Assembly (NCBI RefSeq): GCF_002835805.1
Contig: NZ_PISE01000029.1
Coordinates: forward strand, 1-64,000
Source of the DNA: Niallia nealsonii
GTDB taxonomy: Bacteria; Bacillota; Bacilli; Bacillales; Cytobacillaceae
Length of the DNA stretch: 64,000 bases
Direction of reading: 5' to 3'
Part shown: one piece after another, positions 8,174-16,517 of the stretch
Layout: each line of letters starts with the position of its first letter
Position numbering within the stretch: position 1 is the first letter of the stretch
Translations under genes and position numbers: made by a program
The notes under the pieces: model-generated
Seen by the model: the letters and a program-made list of their open reading frames with translations, nothing else
What the model was told of the DNA's origin: nothing
Databases searched by the model: none

Positions 8174-9517
8174 ATGAATCAACAAATTTTAGCAGCGAAG
8201 AAACAGCCTTTTTATAAGGGGATGTTTTTTCAGATAATGACAGCGATTGTATTAGGGATTTTAGTCGGTTATTTGTGGCCAAACGTCGGCACGATGCTTA
8301 AGCCGATAGGAGATGGATTTATTAAACTGATTAAAATGATTATTGCACCATTAGTTTTTGGAGTGGTAGTTGTTGGGATTGCAAAAGTGGGCAATATTAA
8401 AACAGTAGGAAAAATAGGTGGCAAAACTTTATTGTACTTTGAAATAGTTACAACGTTTGCCCTAGTTATTGGAATGGTAGTTGGAAATATCATGAATCCA
8501 GGCGTAGGATTGAATATTGATCCTGCTACTTTAAGTACAAGTGATGTAGAAGAGAAAACAAATGGTTCTCACCTTCCAAGTGAAGGAGAATTTATTTTAA
8601 ATATGATTCCAGATAGTGCTGTTGGTGCATTTGCTAATAATTCTATGCTACAAGTCCTGCTAATTTCCTGTTTGTTTGGGATTGCTCTTGTTCATATTGG
8701 AGGACGTACCTCTGAGCTATTAATAGATGTGGTGGAAAATGTAAATTCCGTTCTCTTTAAAATTATGGGATATATTATGAAACTAACCGTATTGGCTACA
8801 TTTAGTGCGATGGCAGTTGCGGTCAGTCAGTATGGGTTAAATACTTTAGCTTCTTTTGGTAAGCTATTTGTGGCAATGACAGCTGCATGTATTCTCTTTT
8901 TATTAGTCTTAGCAGTAATCTTACAAGTTTTTTGTAAATTGAGTTTATGGAGATTAATCTTGTTTATACGGGAAGAAGTTATGCTTGCGTTTGCTACAGG
9001 TTCTACAGAAGCGGTTATGCCTCAGTTGATGCATAAATTTGAACAAGCCGGATGCAATAAAGCAGTTGTTGGACTAGTAGTGCCGACTGGCTATTCCTTT
9101 AATTTGGATGGTGCATCCATTTATCTTTCTATCGCTCTTGTGTTTTTGGCTCAAGCAACAGGTGTTGATCTAACTTTAGCGGATCAGCTTGTAATGCTGG
9201 GAATTTTATTATTAACTTCAAAAGGAATGGCAGGAATTCCAGGTTCAGCATTTGTAGCTTTGTCTGCAACTGCAGCAGCAACAGGCTCCATATCAGTAGC
9301 GGCAGTTGCTTTAATGCTTGCACCAGATAGATTTATGGGGAATTTTCGTACGACTGTAAATATTATTGGATATGCTGTTGCAGCATTTATTATCGCTCGT
9401 TGGGAAAACTTGCTGGATACAAAACGTGCTAAAGGAGTTTTAGGAGGGACGATTCAAATTCCTTCTGAACGAAGAAATCAAAGTAATGAAGAGGTATTTC
9501 TATCAGCTAAATCTTAA
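8174..9517 (+). CDS. Dicarboxylate/amino acid:cation symporter (DctA/DctP family)
   Basis: This is a secondary transporter of the glutamate/C4-dicarboxylate (SLC1) fold, 447 residues. Visible are the first helix pair (IVLGILVGYLWPNVGTMLKP), the VPTGYSFNLDGASIYLS signature of TM7 and the tip of hairpin 2 (KGMAGIPGSAFVALSA). Closest in feel to B. subtilis DctP. The serine-rich hairpin 1 is represented by TGSTEAVMP. It is monocistronic, with a promoter carrying two dyads and a strong terminator directly after. No DctS/DctR sensor pair is beside it. Confidence 0.9.
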   Translation: MNQQILAAKKQPFYKGMFFQIMTAIVLGILVGYLWPNVGTMLKPIGDGFIKLIKMIIAPLVFGVVVVGIAKVGNIKTVGKIGGKTLLYFEIVTTFALVIGMVVGNIMNPGVGLNIDPATLSTSDVEEKTNGSHLPSEGEFILNMIPDSAVGAFANNSMLQVLLISCLFGIALVHIGGRTSELLIDVVENVNSVLFKIMGYIMKLTVLATFSAMAVAVSQYGLNTLASFGKLFVAMTAACILFLLVLAVILQVFCKLSLWRLILFIREEVMLAFATGSTEAVMPQLMHKFEQAGCNKAVVGLVVPTGYSFNLDGASIYLSIALVFLAQATGVDLTLADQLVMLGILLLTSKGMAGIPGSAFVALSATAAATGSISVAAVALMLAPDRFMGNFRTTVNIIGYAVAAFIIARWENLLDTKRAKGVLGGTIQIPSERRNQSNEEVFLSAKS

Positions 9518-9528
9518 TAGTAAAATTT

Positions 9529-9577
9529 AATGCAATAATCCTCTGAGAAAAATACTCAGAGGATTATTGCATTTTTA
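9529..9577 (+). terminator. Intrinsic terminator of the dicarboxylate symporter gene
   Basis: A 19-bp perfect stem (9529-9547 with 9555-9573) around AAAAATA is followed by TTT. The IS1595-type element is inserted immediately after it, so the terminator was left intact. Confidence 0.92.
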
Positions 9578-9621
9578 AAATATAAGCTCTGTTAAACTAA
9601 AATGTTGATTTTTGCGTACTA

Positions 9622-9652
9622 AAAAAGACTGTTTTGACCAAACAGTCTTTTT
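9622..9652. terminator. Hairpin near the left end of the IS element
   Basis: AAAAAGACTGTTT pairs with AAACAGTCTTTTT around TGACC. The A-run before and T-run after make it usable in both directions. It would insulate element and host transcription at this edge. Confidence 0.8.
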
Positions 9653-9662
9653 AATGCTATTC

Positions 9663-9682
9663 AACTAATGCATGCATTAGTT
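9663..9682. promoter_or_regulatory. 20-bp perfect palindrome in the IS cargo
   Basis: AACTAATGCATGCATTAGTT reads the same on both strands. It lies about 115 bases before the cargo promoter and could be a dimer-binding site. No partner regulator is encoded nearby. Confidence 0.4.
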
Positions 9683-9775
9683 ATATAAGAAAATTACATT
9701 TGATTTTTAGAAATTAATCTCCTCAATAGAAAATATTTGCCTCCTCTATGTCAAAACTTGTTGGCTAAAATAGCT

Positions 9776-9803
9776 TTGTAATTAACAATTTTACAGGTAT
9801 AAT
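9776..9803 (+). promoter_or_regulatory. Promoter of the IS cargo gene
   Basis: TTGTAA (9776-9781) and TATAAT (9798-9803) are 16 bases apart, a perfect -10. It drives the 57-residue cargo gene that starts 31 bases later. Confidence 0.6.
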
Positions 9804-9834
9804 CATTATGATAAAATTAGAAGGAGGAATAAAA

Positions 9835-10008
9835 ATGAAGCAAACATCTCTCCATTATTGGCATAAAGAACATAATAAGCGAGTAGCCAAATTTCATAAA
9901 AAACACGAAATTGAAATACAACGAGGTGAAAATAGGAACAGTTTGTTAGCTAAATGGGAAAGATATTTTTATAACAAAGTAATTTCACCTCTAAAAAAAG
10001 TGAAATAA
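9835..10008 (+). CDS. Small basic hypothetical protein, IS cargo
   Basis: A 57-residue, lysine- and histidine-rich protein (MKQTSLHYWHKEHNKR...) with no recognised domain, signal peptide or membrane segment. AAGGAGGA at 9821-9828 is ideally placed for the ATG at 9835; an upstream in-frame ATG at 9808 has no such site. It has a promoter ahead and a 21-bp stem terminator behind, so it looks functional although the transposase beside it is dead. It lies wholly inside the IS element and travels with it. Confidence 0.6.
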   Translation: MKQTSLHYWHKEHNKRVAKFHKKHEIEIQRGENRNSLLAKWERYFYNKVISPLKKVK

Positions 10009-10076
10009 TACCTCTTTGAAAGAACTGTCCCCTAGTATATTTCTTTTTTGTTCCACTTTTAGATATTCTAATAGGA

Positions 10077-10131
10077 AAACAAACCTTATTCAACTAACCT
10101 GCCATTTAGTTGAATAAGGTTTGTTTAAATA
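10077..10131. terminator. Bidirectional terminator shared by cargo gene and transposase
   Basis: A 21-bp perfect stem pairs 10077-10097 with 10106-10126 around a CCTGCCAT loop. It lies between the convergent cargo gene and transposase remnant. Confidence 0.85.
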
Positions 10132-10133
10132 TT

Positions 10134-11148
10134 TTAGATTACTAACTTTGATTGGCGAATTTGTTGGTTTGTTAAATGGTGTTCGCATAGCGTGGTACTG
10201 ACAAACACTTTTTTTATATTCGACGTTGTTGCGTCAAAACCTTTCATTTCGAGGAATTGAAACCATGCCAAAATAATTATCAAGATATTTTGTAGCAACA
10301 CCTTTAAATTGGTCAATCCAATGACTTAATCTCGCATGATAACCGTTTACGTTTTGGATAGGATAAATTCCTTTGATAACATCACCAGTTTTCGATGTAT
10401 TGATACGATAATGTTCCATTCCCTTTTCTTTCGCATATGTCATATAAGCTCGCCAAGCATCCGTACATAAAATCTTATCTGAATTCAATAAATGACCAAT
10501 CGTTTCCTCGACTTTTCATTTTACAATTCGACCTAAACAAGTTACTGTAGAAACAGTTTGTTTGTTTCGGTCACGGGCAACCAATACACAAACTTGCTCA
10601 CGGCTGATACCTCGGAATTTTGACATACCACCACGTTTGCGACCTTTACGACCAGATATACGTTTACTACCTTTTTCAGAGGTCTCATCCATTTCGACGA
10701 TACCTTCAAATCCATCAACTTTAATTTCTTTTAGTGCATTTAAGATTTTGTGTCGCCAATAGAAGCGTGTGACCCATTTAATTCCTAAAATTTGTTCACA
10801 TTTTCGAAGAGAAAGTCCTTCAAACATTAGTTTGATAAACTCTGTCCAATATTTAGGGTAATGTGTTCCGTGCATTGGAGTGTTAGTTAAGTCATTAAAT
10901 GTTTTACGACAAGCCTTACAACGGTAACGCTGACGACCTTTGTATTTACCAAACCGAACGACGAATTCACATGTGTAATGAGGACATGCGAAACCCTCCG
11001 CGAAACGAGTTTCCCTCATTTCATCTACAAGAGAACCCGTTTGAACAATTGGAAATAAAGTGTTTTTTAATGTCCAAAACAATTGTTCTTGTTGGCGTGG
11101 GTCTATTTTCTTAATATGATTTAGTAAATTACGAAAGGCTGTTTTCAT
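10134..11148 (-). pseudogene. IS1595-family transposase, disrupted
   Basis: The N-terminal part has the zinc-ribbon typical of the family (CPHYTCEFVVRFGKYKGRQRYRCKAC split by position: CPHYTC then YRCKAC) and an EMDET motif of the DDE domain. An in-frame TGA at 10516-10518 interrupts it after CLGRIVK; reading continues in the same frame with KVEETIGHLLNSDKILCTDAW. A frameshift near 10275 then moves the last part (LAWFQFLEMKGFD) to another frame. The likely start is ATG at 11148, with TAGGAGTG upstream. With two lesions it should be inactive. Confidence 0.85.
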
Positions 11149-11304
11149 GCGGTCGTACACTCCTAATTGGTTTCTATAAATATAGTATAACCAAAAATTT
11201 TGCATGTTTTCGAAAATCAACAATATTTTTTAACAGAGCCAAAATATAAAATAAAGATATTTAGTTTCATATATTCAAAAGAGAGTTATGAAGATGCTGT
11301 TGAC

Positions 11305-11333
11305 TTATCAGAATTGTAAGATTTCCTTATAAT
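11305..11333 (+). promoter_or_regulatory. Possible promoter of the amino acid permease
   Basis: TTATCA (11305-11310) and TATAAT (11328-11333) are 17 bases apart. It lies 121 bases before the start codon. Confidence 0.45.
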
Positions 11334-11453
11334 TTATTCTTGTGAAACATCCTTTTTTAATTTATGATAAAAAGTATATTATTAGTGATTTAACTTGCTA
11401 AAGTATCGTTAACTCACTAAGTAATACAGAATTTTTAACCTGGGGGAGAAACA

Positions 11454-12791
11454 ATGGCAACAACGAATCAGCTACAGAAAAAATTATTGCCTCGGCATAT
11501 TAGTTTAATGGCAATGGGGGGCGCAATTGGCACGGGGATTTTTAAAGGGAGTGCAGAAACAGTCTCTTTGGCAGGACCTGGTGTAGTGGTTGCTTATATA
11601 TTTGCAGGATTATTGCTGCTTGTAGTAATGGGGGCTATCGCAGAGATGGCAATGGTTTATCCAAATACTAATATGAAAGGTTTTGTACGTAAAGCATTCG
11701 GGCCCAGATTATCGTTTATTACAGGCTGGCTGTACTGTATTCTTTGGCTAGCAGTTTGTATTATAGAAGTCGTAGTTGCAGGAAGCTTTTTGCAATATTG
11801 GCTGCCGTCAATTCCATTATGGGTTTTAAGCTTAATATGCTCTATACTACTTATTGCGATTAATATGATGAATGTAAAAAACTATGGGGAATTTGAATTT
11901 TGGTTTGCGGGAATAAAAATTGCCATGATTATTGTGTTTATTATTTTAGGTGCATGCATTTTATTTGGCATTATTCCAAGTGGACAAGCAAACTATTTGG
12001 AAAACTTTACGAGTCATGGGGGCTTTTTTCCAAACGGCGGGACATCCATTTTTGCAGCATTATTAATTGTTATGTTTTCATATGGGGGATCTGAACTAAT
12101 CGGTGTAACCGTAACAGAAGCTAAAGATGCAGAAAAAGTCTTACCTAAAGTAATTAAAAGTTTTATATTCCGGATTATATTATTTTATACATTGCCGATT
12201 TTAATTATTTGTGGATTAATACCATGGAATCAATTAACAAACGAATCTAGTCCTTTTGTTCAAGTATTGTCCATGACTGGATTTCCTTTTGCAGATCATT
12301 TAATGAACTTTATTTTAATCATAGCTGTATTGTCAGCAGCGAATTCAGGCATTTATGGTTGTACAAGAATGATGTATTCATTAGCTGATGAAGGGGAAGG
12401 GCCAAAAATATTTTCAAAAGTATCCAAAAATGGTGTTCCTGTCTATAGTTTGCTTGTGATGGCAGTAGTGCTTGTTTTAGGATCAATGATTGCTCTTGTT
12501 GCCCAAGATCAAGTCTTTACTTTATTAATGGCATTTCCTGGATTTATCGTTTCTATTGTTTGGATTAGTATTTGTTTGGCGCAAATAAAATTGCGTAGAA
12601 GCTATCCTAGTAACCCTAGCTTTAAACTTTGGGGCTATCCATATATTTCGGCATTTACAGCTGTCGTTTTAGGCGCTATTGCGATAACTTTTGTATTAAA
12701 CGAAGCAAATCGCATCAGTATTATAGCTTGTTTAGTTATTATTGCTGTATTAGCAATTCTCTCTATATTTAAATTTAAAAAAGACATATAA
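11454..12791 (+). CDS. Amino acid permease, APC superfamily
   Basis: A 445-residue membrane protein with about 12 helices. The first helix carries MGGAIGTGIFKGSAETVSLAGPG (in two parts: MAMGGAIGTGIFKG and SLAGPGVVVAY), the glycine-rich APC substrate-binding loop. FSYGGSELIGVTVTEAKDAEKVLP is the conserved loop after TM6. It resembles B. subtilis YbxG/AapA-type amino acid permeases; the substrate cannot be told. GGGGGAG is the ribosome site. The gene is monocistronic, with its own terminator. Confidence 0.88.
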   Translation: MATTNQLQKKLLPRHISLMAMGGAIGTGIFKGSAETVSLAGPGVVVAYIFAGLLLLVVMGAIAEMAMVYPNTNMKGFVRKAFGPRLSFITGWLYCILWLAVCIIEVVVAGSFLQYWLPSIPLWVLSLICSILLIAINMMNVKNYGEFEFWFAGIKIAMIIVFIILGACILFGIIPSGQANYLENFTSHGGFFPNGGTSIFAALLIVMFSYGGSELIGVTVTEAKDAEKVLPKVIKSFIFRIILFYTLPILIICGLIPWNQLTNESSPFVQVLSMTGFPFADHLMNFILIIAVLSAANSGIYGCTRMMYSLADEGEGPKIFSKVSKNGVPVYSLLVMAVVLVLGSMIALVAQDQVFTLLMAFPGFIVSIVWISICLAQIKLRRSYPSNPSFKLWGYPYISAFTAVVLGAIAITFVLNEANRISIIACLVIIAVLAILSIFKFKKDI

Positions 12792-12800
12792 AACACCACC

Positions 12801-12848
12801 AATATGGCAAATGCCTGTTCTTAGAATAGGTGTTTGCCATATTTTTTT
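12801..12848 (+). terminator. Terminator of the amino acid permease
   Basis: AATATGGCAAA pairs with TTTGCCATATT, continuing inward with TGCCT/AGGTG, then a T7 tract. Between here and 13150 I see no gene. Confidence 0.88.
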
Positions 12849-13149
12849 AGAAAGGGATCTTTTGACCTTTTCTGTTGAATTTCACTTGCAGCAGAAGTCT
12901 TCTCTACCTTATACTCCAATTAATATCATGCAAAAATTAATTATTCACTTTCACACAACCTAGAGAAAAGAACAAAAAATAAATAGTAATTATGCAGTGT
13001 TTCTACATGAATTATACTAAAATCCTTTATAAGGAGGTAGATTTGCTAAGCAATGCCAATTTTGTAACAGTTAGTATGTGAGCGTTTACATGTTTTGGTC
13101 GAAAATAATAAGATTTTTCTCCTATAATAAGATGTTTTCGATAAATTGG

Positions 13150-13179
13150 TTGTAAACTTTTTCAAACATAAAGTATAAT
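13150..13179 (+). promoter_or_regulatory. Promoter of rnjB
   Basis: TTGTAA (13150-13155) and TATAAT (13174-13179) are 18 bases apart and lie 55 bases before the start codon. Confidence 0.6.
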
Positions 13180-13233
13180 AATGATAACTGATCAATGGTC
13201 GGCCTAACTCAACATAGGAGGAAACAAAAATTT

Positions 13234-14910
13234 ATGAAAAATGAAAAAATAAAGCTGGTCGCCCTCGGAGGAGTAGGGGAGAACGGAAAAAATATGTTTG
13301 CTGTAGAAGTGGACGAAGACATATTTGTGATAGATGCCGGCTTAATGTATCCACAAAATGAAATGCTGGGAATTGATATTGTGGTCCCAGATATTACTTA
13401 TTTAAAGCAAAATGCGGAAAAAGTTAAAGGGATCTTCTTAACACATGGACACGAAGACCATATTGGTGGATTATCCTATTTTTTAAGAGAACTGGATGTA
13501 CCGGTTTATACGACGCGTTTAACGGCAGAATTTGCAAAAGAAAAAATGAAAGAACAAGATTTTAAAGGACAAGCACGGTTTGAAATAATTACATCAAAAT
13601 CAGTACTGAAATTTCCATCAGCAACGGTTTCTTTTTTTAAAACAAATCATAGCATTCCAGATAGTGTAGCGGTAGTCGTTCATACATCAGAAGGAGCTAT
13701 TGTTTATACTGGTGATTTTAAATTTGACCAGACAGCGGCACCTCTTTATAAAGCAGAATACGGAGAAATGGCGAAAATTGGCGATAAAGGGGTACTTTGT
13801 TTATTATCAGAAAGCACAGATGCAGATAAACCAGGATATTCCGTTTCTGATGCAACGGTAACACAAGAACTATACCATGCATTTTTGCGTGCAAACGGCC
13901 GAGTTATTGCAGCAGTTTATGCAACGGATTTAAATAGAATTCAGCATATTTTTGATGCGGCTGCCAAAACAAAGCGCAAAGTGGCAATTATGGGGAAAAA
14001 TTTGCAGCGTATATTAAATATCGCATTAAGAAATAATTATTTGCTAGTGGAAGAAGATGTACTTGTTTCATTAAATGAAGTGCAGTCTTATTCCCAGAGT
14101 GAAACCATCATTTTAACAACAGGAGCAAAAGGTGAACCGGTTGAAGCGCTGCAAAAGATGGCAAGGAAACATCATAAACAAGTAACAATTGGTGAAGGAG
14201 ATACGATTCTTTTTTCTGCATCACCGACTCTTGGTAGTGAAGTTTTTGTCGGAAAAACGATTGATATGCTGTATCGTGCTGGTGCAAAGGTTATTTCAGG
14301 AAATAAATTATTTAATAGTTCCAATCATGGCAGTCAAGAAGAATTAAAGTTTATGATTAATGTGATGAAGCCAAAGTATTTTCTTCCAATACATGGGGAG
14401 TACCGCTTATTGCATGTTCATGCAAAAATTGCGGAAGAATGTGGCGTTAATCGCAAAAATATTTCTATTCCTGAAATTGGAGAAGTAATCGAATGGAAAG
14501 ATGGAAAGTTCCGCAATGGAGGGAAAATTTCTGCTGGAAATCTGTTAATTGATGGAAGCGGAATCGGTGATGTTGGAAATATTGTGCTCAGAGATCGGAA
14601 ACTTCTTTCACAAGATGGTATTTTAACGGTTGTTGTTACTTTAAATAAAGCAGAAAGAAAGATATCTGCAGGGCCTGAAATTATTACAAGAGGTTTTGTA
14701 TATGTAAGAGAATCTGAACAGCTGTTAGAAGAAGCGGCGACTCGTGTTAAAGATATTGTTGAAAAAAGCATCAGTAAGGAAAGTTTTGATTGGACCGGCA
14801 TCAAACAAGATATTCGTGATACATTAAATCAATTTTTATATGAAAAAACAAAACGAAGACCAATGATTCTTCCGATTATTATGGAAGTGAAACCTGTACG
14901 AAATAGATAA
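13234..14910 (+). CDS. rnjB: Ribonuclease J2
   Basis: RNase J proteins are metallo-beta-lactamase/beta-CASP nucleases with 5' exo- and endonuclease activity in mRNA decay. The 558-residue protein has the first metal motif intact (LTHGHEDHIGG), YTGDFKFDQT, the beta-CASP region and the C-terminal FLYEKTKRRPMILPIIMEV ending usual for J2. The later HxSGHGSQ motif reads NSSNHGSQEE, so its first histidine is Asn. Position after dapA identifies it as the J2 (YmfA) orthologue. ATG at 13234 follows AGGAGG; an in-frame start at 13195 lacks one. Confidence 0.93.
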   Translation: MKNEKIKLVALGGVGENGKNMFAVEVDEDIFVIDAGLMYPQNEMLGIDIVVPDITYLKQNAEKVKGIFLTHGHEDHIGGLSYFLRELDVPVYTTRLTAEFAKEKMKEQDFKGQARFEIITSKSVLKFPSATVSFFKTNHSIPDSVAVVVHTSEGAIVYTGDFKFDQTAAPLYKAEYGEMAKIGDKGVLCLLSESTDADKPGYSVSDATVTQELYHAFLRANGRVIAAVYATDLNRIQHIFDAAAKTKRKVAIMGKNLQRILNIALRNNYLLVEEDVLVSLNEVQSYSQSETIILTTGAKGEPVEALQKMARKHHKQVTIGEGDTILFSASPTLGSEVFVGKTIDMLYRAGAKVISGNKLFNSSNHGSQEELKFMINVMKPKYFLPIHGEYRLLHVHAKIAEECGVNRKNISIPEIGEVIEWKDGKFRNGGKISAGNLLIDGSGIGDVGNIVLRDRKLLSQDGILTVVVTLNKAERKISAGPEIITRGFVYVRESEQLLEEAATRVKDIVEKSISKESFDWTGIKQDIRDTLNQFLYEKTKRRPMILPIIMEVKPVRNR

Positions 14911-14913
14911 AAA

Positions 14914-14960
14914 GAACTGTTTTGGCAAGTGCGTTTGCTTGCTGAAACAGTTTTTTTTAT
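14914..14960 (+). terminator. Terminator of rnjB
   Basis: AACTGTTTTGGCAAG pairs with GCTTGCTGAAACAGTT and is followed by eight T residues. Confidence 0.9.
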
Positions 14961-15200
14961 TTTATCCTGAATAGACGAGAAGAACTCATCTTTAAGGAAT
15001 AGAAAGGGCATAGCTTAATGAGTTAGGTGAGAATAAATCTCCTTCGGAAAAGAGGGAACTGCCCATCTCAACTGTTCGACTGCCGCATGATGAAAATTGC
15101 TACTGATTGAAGTTTCACTTTATTTCCTGTTTGGCTCGCATGAAATTGCCACTCTCGCTTCATACTACATATATATTGTGTAAGGAAGGGAGATTTTATT

Positions 15201-15938
15201 GTGACAGATAATACGGAAAGAAATAATACAGATGAACAGCCGAAGGAAGATAAGCCATCTAGCTTAATGGAAAAAATACAGCAGCTGGGTCAAACGAATG
15301 TTCCACAAATGGCTCAAGATTCGAAAATTCACTGTTTAACAATAGTTGGTCAAATTGAGGGGCACCTGCAGCTTCCCCCACAAAATAAAACGACTAAATA
15401 TGAACATCTTATTCCACAAATCGTGGCAATCGAACAGAACCCCAAAATAGAAGGGGTGCTTGTTATTTTAAATACTGTGGGAGGCGATGTAGAGGCAGGT
15501 TTAGCAATCTCGGAAATGCTTGCATCCCTTTCCAAACCAACCGTTTCTTTAGTGCTTGGAGGAGGTCATTCAATAGGTGTCCCAATTGCGGTTTCATGCG
15601 ATTATTCTTTTATTGCAGAAACAGCAACAATGACGATACACCCGATTCGATTAACAGGACTTGTAATAGGTGTGCCCCAAACATTTGAATATTTGGATAA
15701 AATGCAAGAAAGAGTAGTGAATTTTGTCAAGAAGCATAGCCAAATCAGCGAAGAAGAATTTAAAGATTTAATGTTTGCAAAAGGAAATTTAACAAGAGAC
15801 ATTGGCACAAATGTAATTGGCATTGATGCAGTAAAATCAGGACTGATTGACGGGGTTGGCGGCGTTGGGGAAGCAATGACAAAGCTGAATGAATTGATTG
15901 ATCTGCAAAAAGAAAAGAATGAAGGCTTGGTACAATGA
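15201..15938 (+). CDS. tepA: ClpP-family translocation-enhancing peptidase TepA
   Basis: A 245-residue cytosolic ClpP-like serine protease. The catalytic serine is in [10 protein letters not shown] and the histidine in TIHPIRLTG, with the crotonase-type core [14 protein letters not shown]. In B. subtilis TepA helps degrade proteins linked to secretion and spore small acid-soluble protein turnover. GTG start follows AAGGAAGGGAG. It overlaps ylzJ by four bases (ATGA). Confidence 0.93.
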   Translation: MTDNTERNNTDEQPKEDKPSSLMEKIQQLGQTNVPQMAQDSKIHCLTIVGQIEGHLQLPPQNKTTKYEHLIPQIVAIEQNPKIEGVLVILNTVGGDVEAGLAISEMLASLSKPTVSLVLGGGHSIGVPIAVSCDYSFIAETATMTIHPIRLTGLVIGVPQTFEYLDKMQERVVNFVKKHSQISEEEFKDLMFAKGNLTRDIGTNVIGIDAVKSGLIDGVGGVGEAMTKLNELIDLQKEKNEGLVQ

Positions 15939-16162
15939 TCATGTATACGATGATGCCGGATGAATTAATATTTCCAATCCACCAAGATATCTATGAAAAA
16001 CAGCGGGTAATCAACTATAATGGCATACCTTTGCTTGTAGAATTAAATGAACCACATCAATATGAAGTGATTCGGATTTTAAGTACAGACCCTAATCATT
16101 ATTTGCATTCTCCCATTCAACCTGGGACAAAGCTGAATGTAAATGAATCTTTCATTTTTTAA
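15935..16162 (+). CDS. ylzJ: YlzJ-like small protein
   Basis: A 75-residue protein of the YlzJ family ([14 protein letters not shown]..., then [16 protein letters not shown]). The function of the family is not known. It sits between tepA and spoIIIE as in B. subtilis and is translationally coupled to tepA by a four-base overlap. No signal peptide is visible. Confidence 0.85.
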   Translation: MIMYTMMPDELIFPIHQDIYEKQRVINYNGIPLLVELNEPHQYEVIRILSTDPNHYLHSPIQPGTKLNVNESFIF

Positions 16163-16180
16163 TTATGTTATAATATAATT

Positions 16181-16326
16181 AAAAGAAAGGCTATGTTAAA
16201 GTTTATTGTTGATTTTGGCACTTTGTTGATTGGAGTGAAGGGTGCGAGACTCCTTCTTTGAAAAACGCTTCAAAGGGAATGCCTATAGTCGAAATCAACA
16301 GACAAGTTTAACGGAGCCAAAAGAAA
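16181..16326. mobile_element. MITE-like element, 130 bp, with 8-bp target repeat
   Basis: The unit 16189-16318 runs from GGCTATGTTAAA to TTTAACGGAGCC and is flanked by exact AAAAGAAA repeats (16181-16188, 16319-16326). Its ends match those of the IS element at 9585-11240, including the inner TGTTGATTTT and AAATCAACA blocks. The core has TTGATTGGAGTGAAGGGTGC, a sequence common to a Bacillaceae dispersed repeat. It encodes nothing and must have moved in trans. Confidence 0.85.
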
Positions 16327-16343
16327 AACTGGTGTATAAGTGC

Positions 16344-16376
16344 AAAAAAAGAGCAGCCAACAGATAAGGCTGCTCT
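16344..16376 (-). terminator. Stem-loop between the MITE and spoIIIE
   Basis: AGAGCAGCC (16350-16358) pairs with GGCTGCTCT (16368-16376). The A7 run lies on the left, so it is a terminator only for minus-strand transcripts. It may be an orphan after the MITE insertion. Confidence 0.5.
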
Positions 16377-16517
16377 CCGTGTTTCAAAAAATAAGAAGAT
16401 ACTTTTCCAATTATTTTGATGAAAACAAAGGATTATGCTTGCTGAATGGATAAATATACAAGAAATAGTTTGCGTGGATGAAGAAAAAATTGAAATTTAA
16501 AATTATTAGGTGATAAC

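Larger units (their letters stand above)
9577..11248. mobile_element. IS1595-type insertion sequence with cargo gene
   Basis: The element spans 9585-11240 (1656 bp) between exact 8-bp direct repeats AAAATATA at 9577-9584 and 11241-11248. The left end AGCTCTGTTAAA and right end TTTAACAGAGCC are inverted repeats, continued by a shared TGTTGATTTT/AAAATCAACA about 18 bases in. It holds a decayed transposase on the minus strand and, unusually, a small plus-strand gene with its own promoter. An 8-bp target repeat fits the IS1595 family. Confidence 0.85.

Noticed and set aside
10562-11114. Plus-strand frames inside the IS element
   Set aside because: They are antisense to the transposase remnant.
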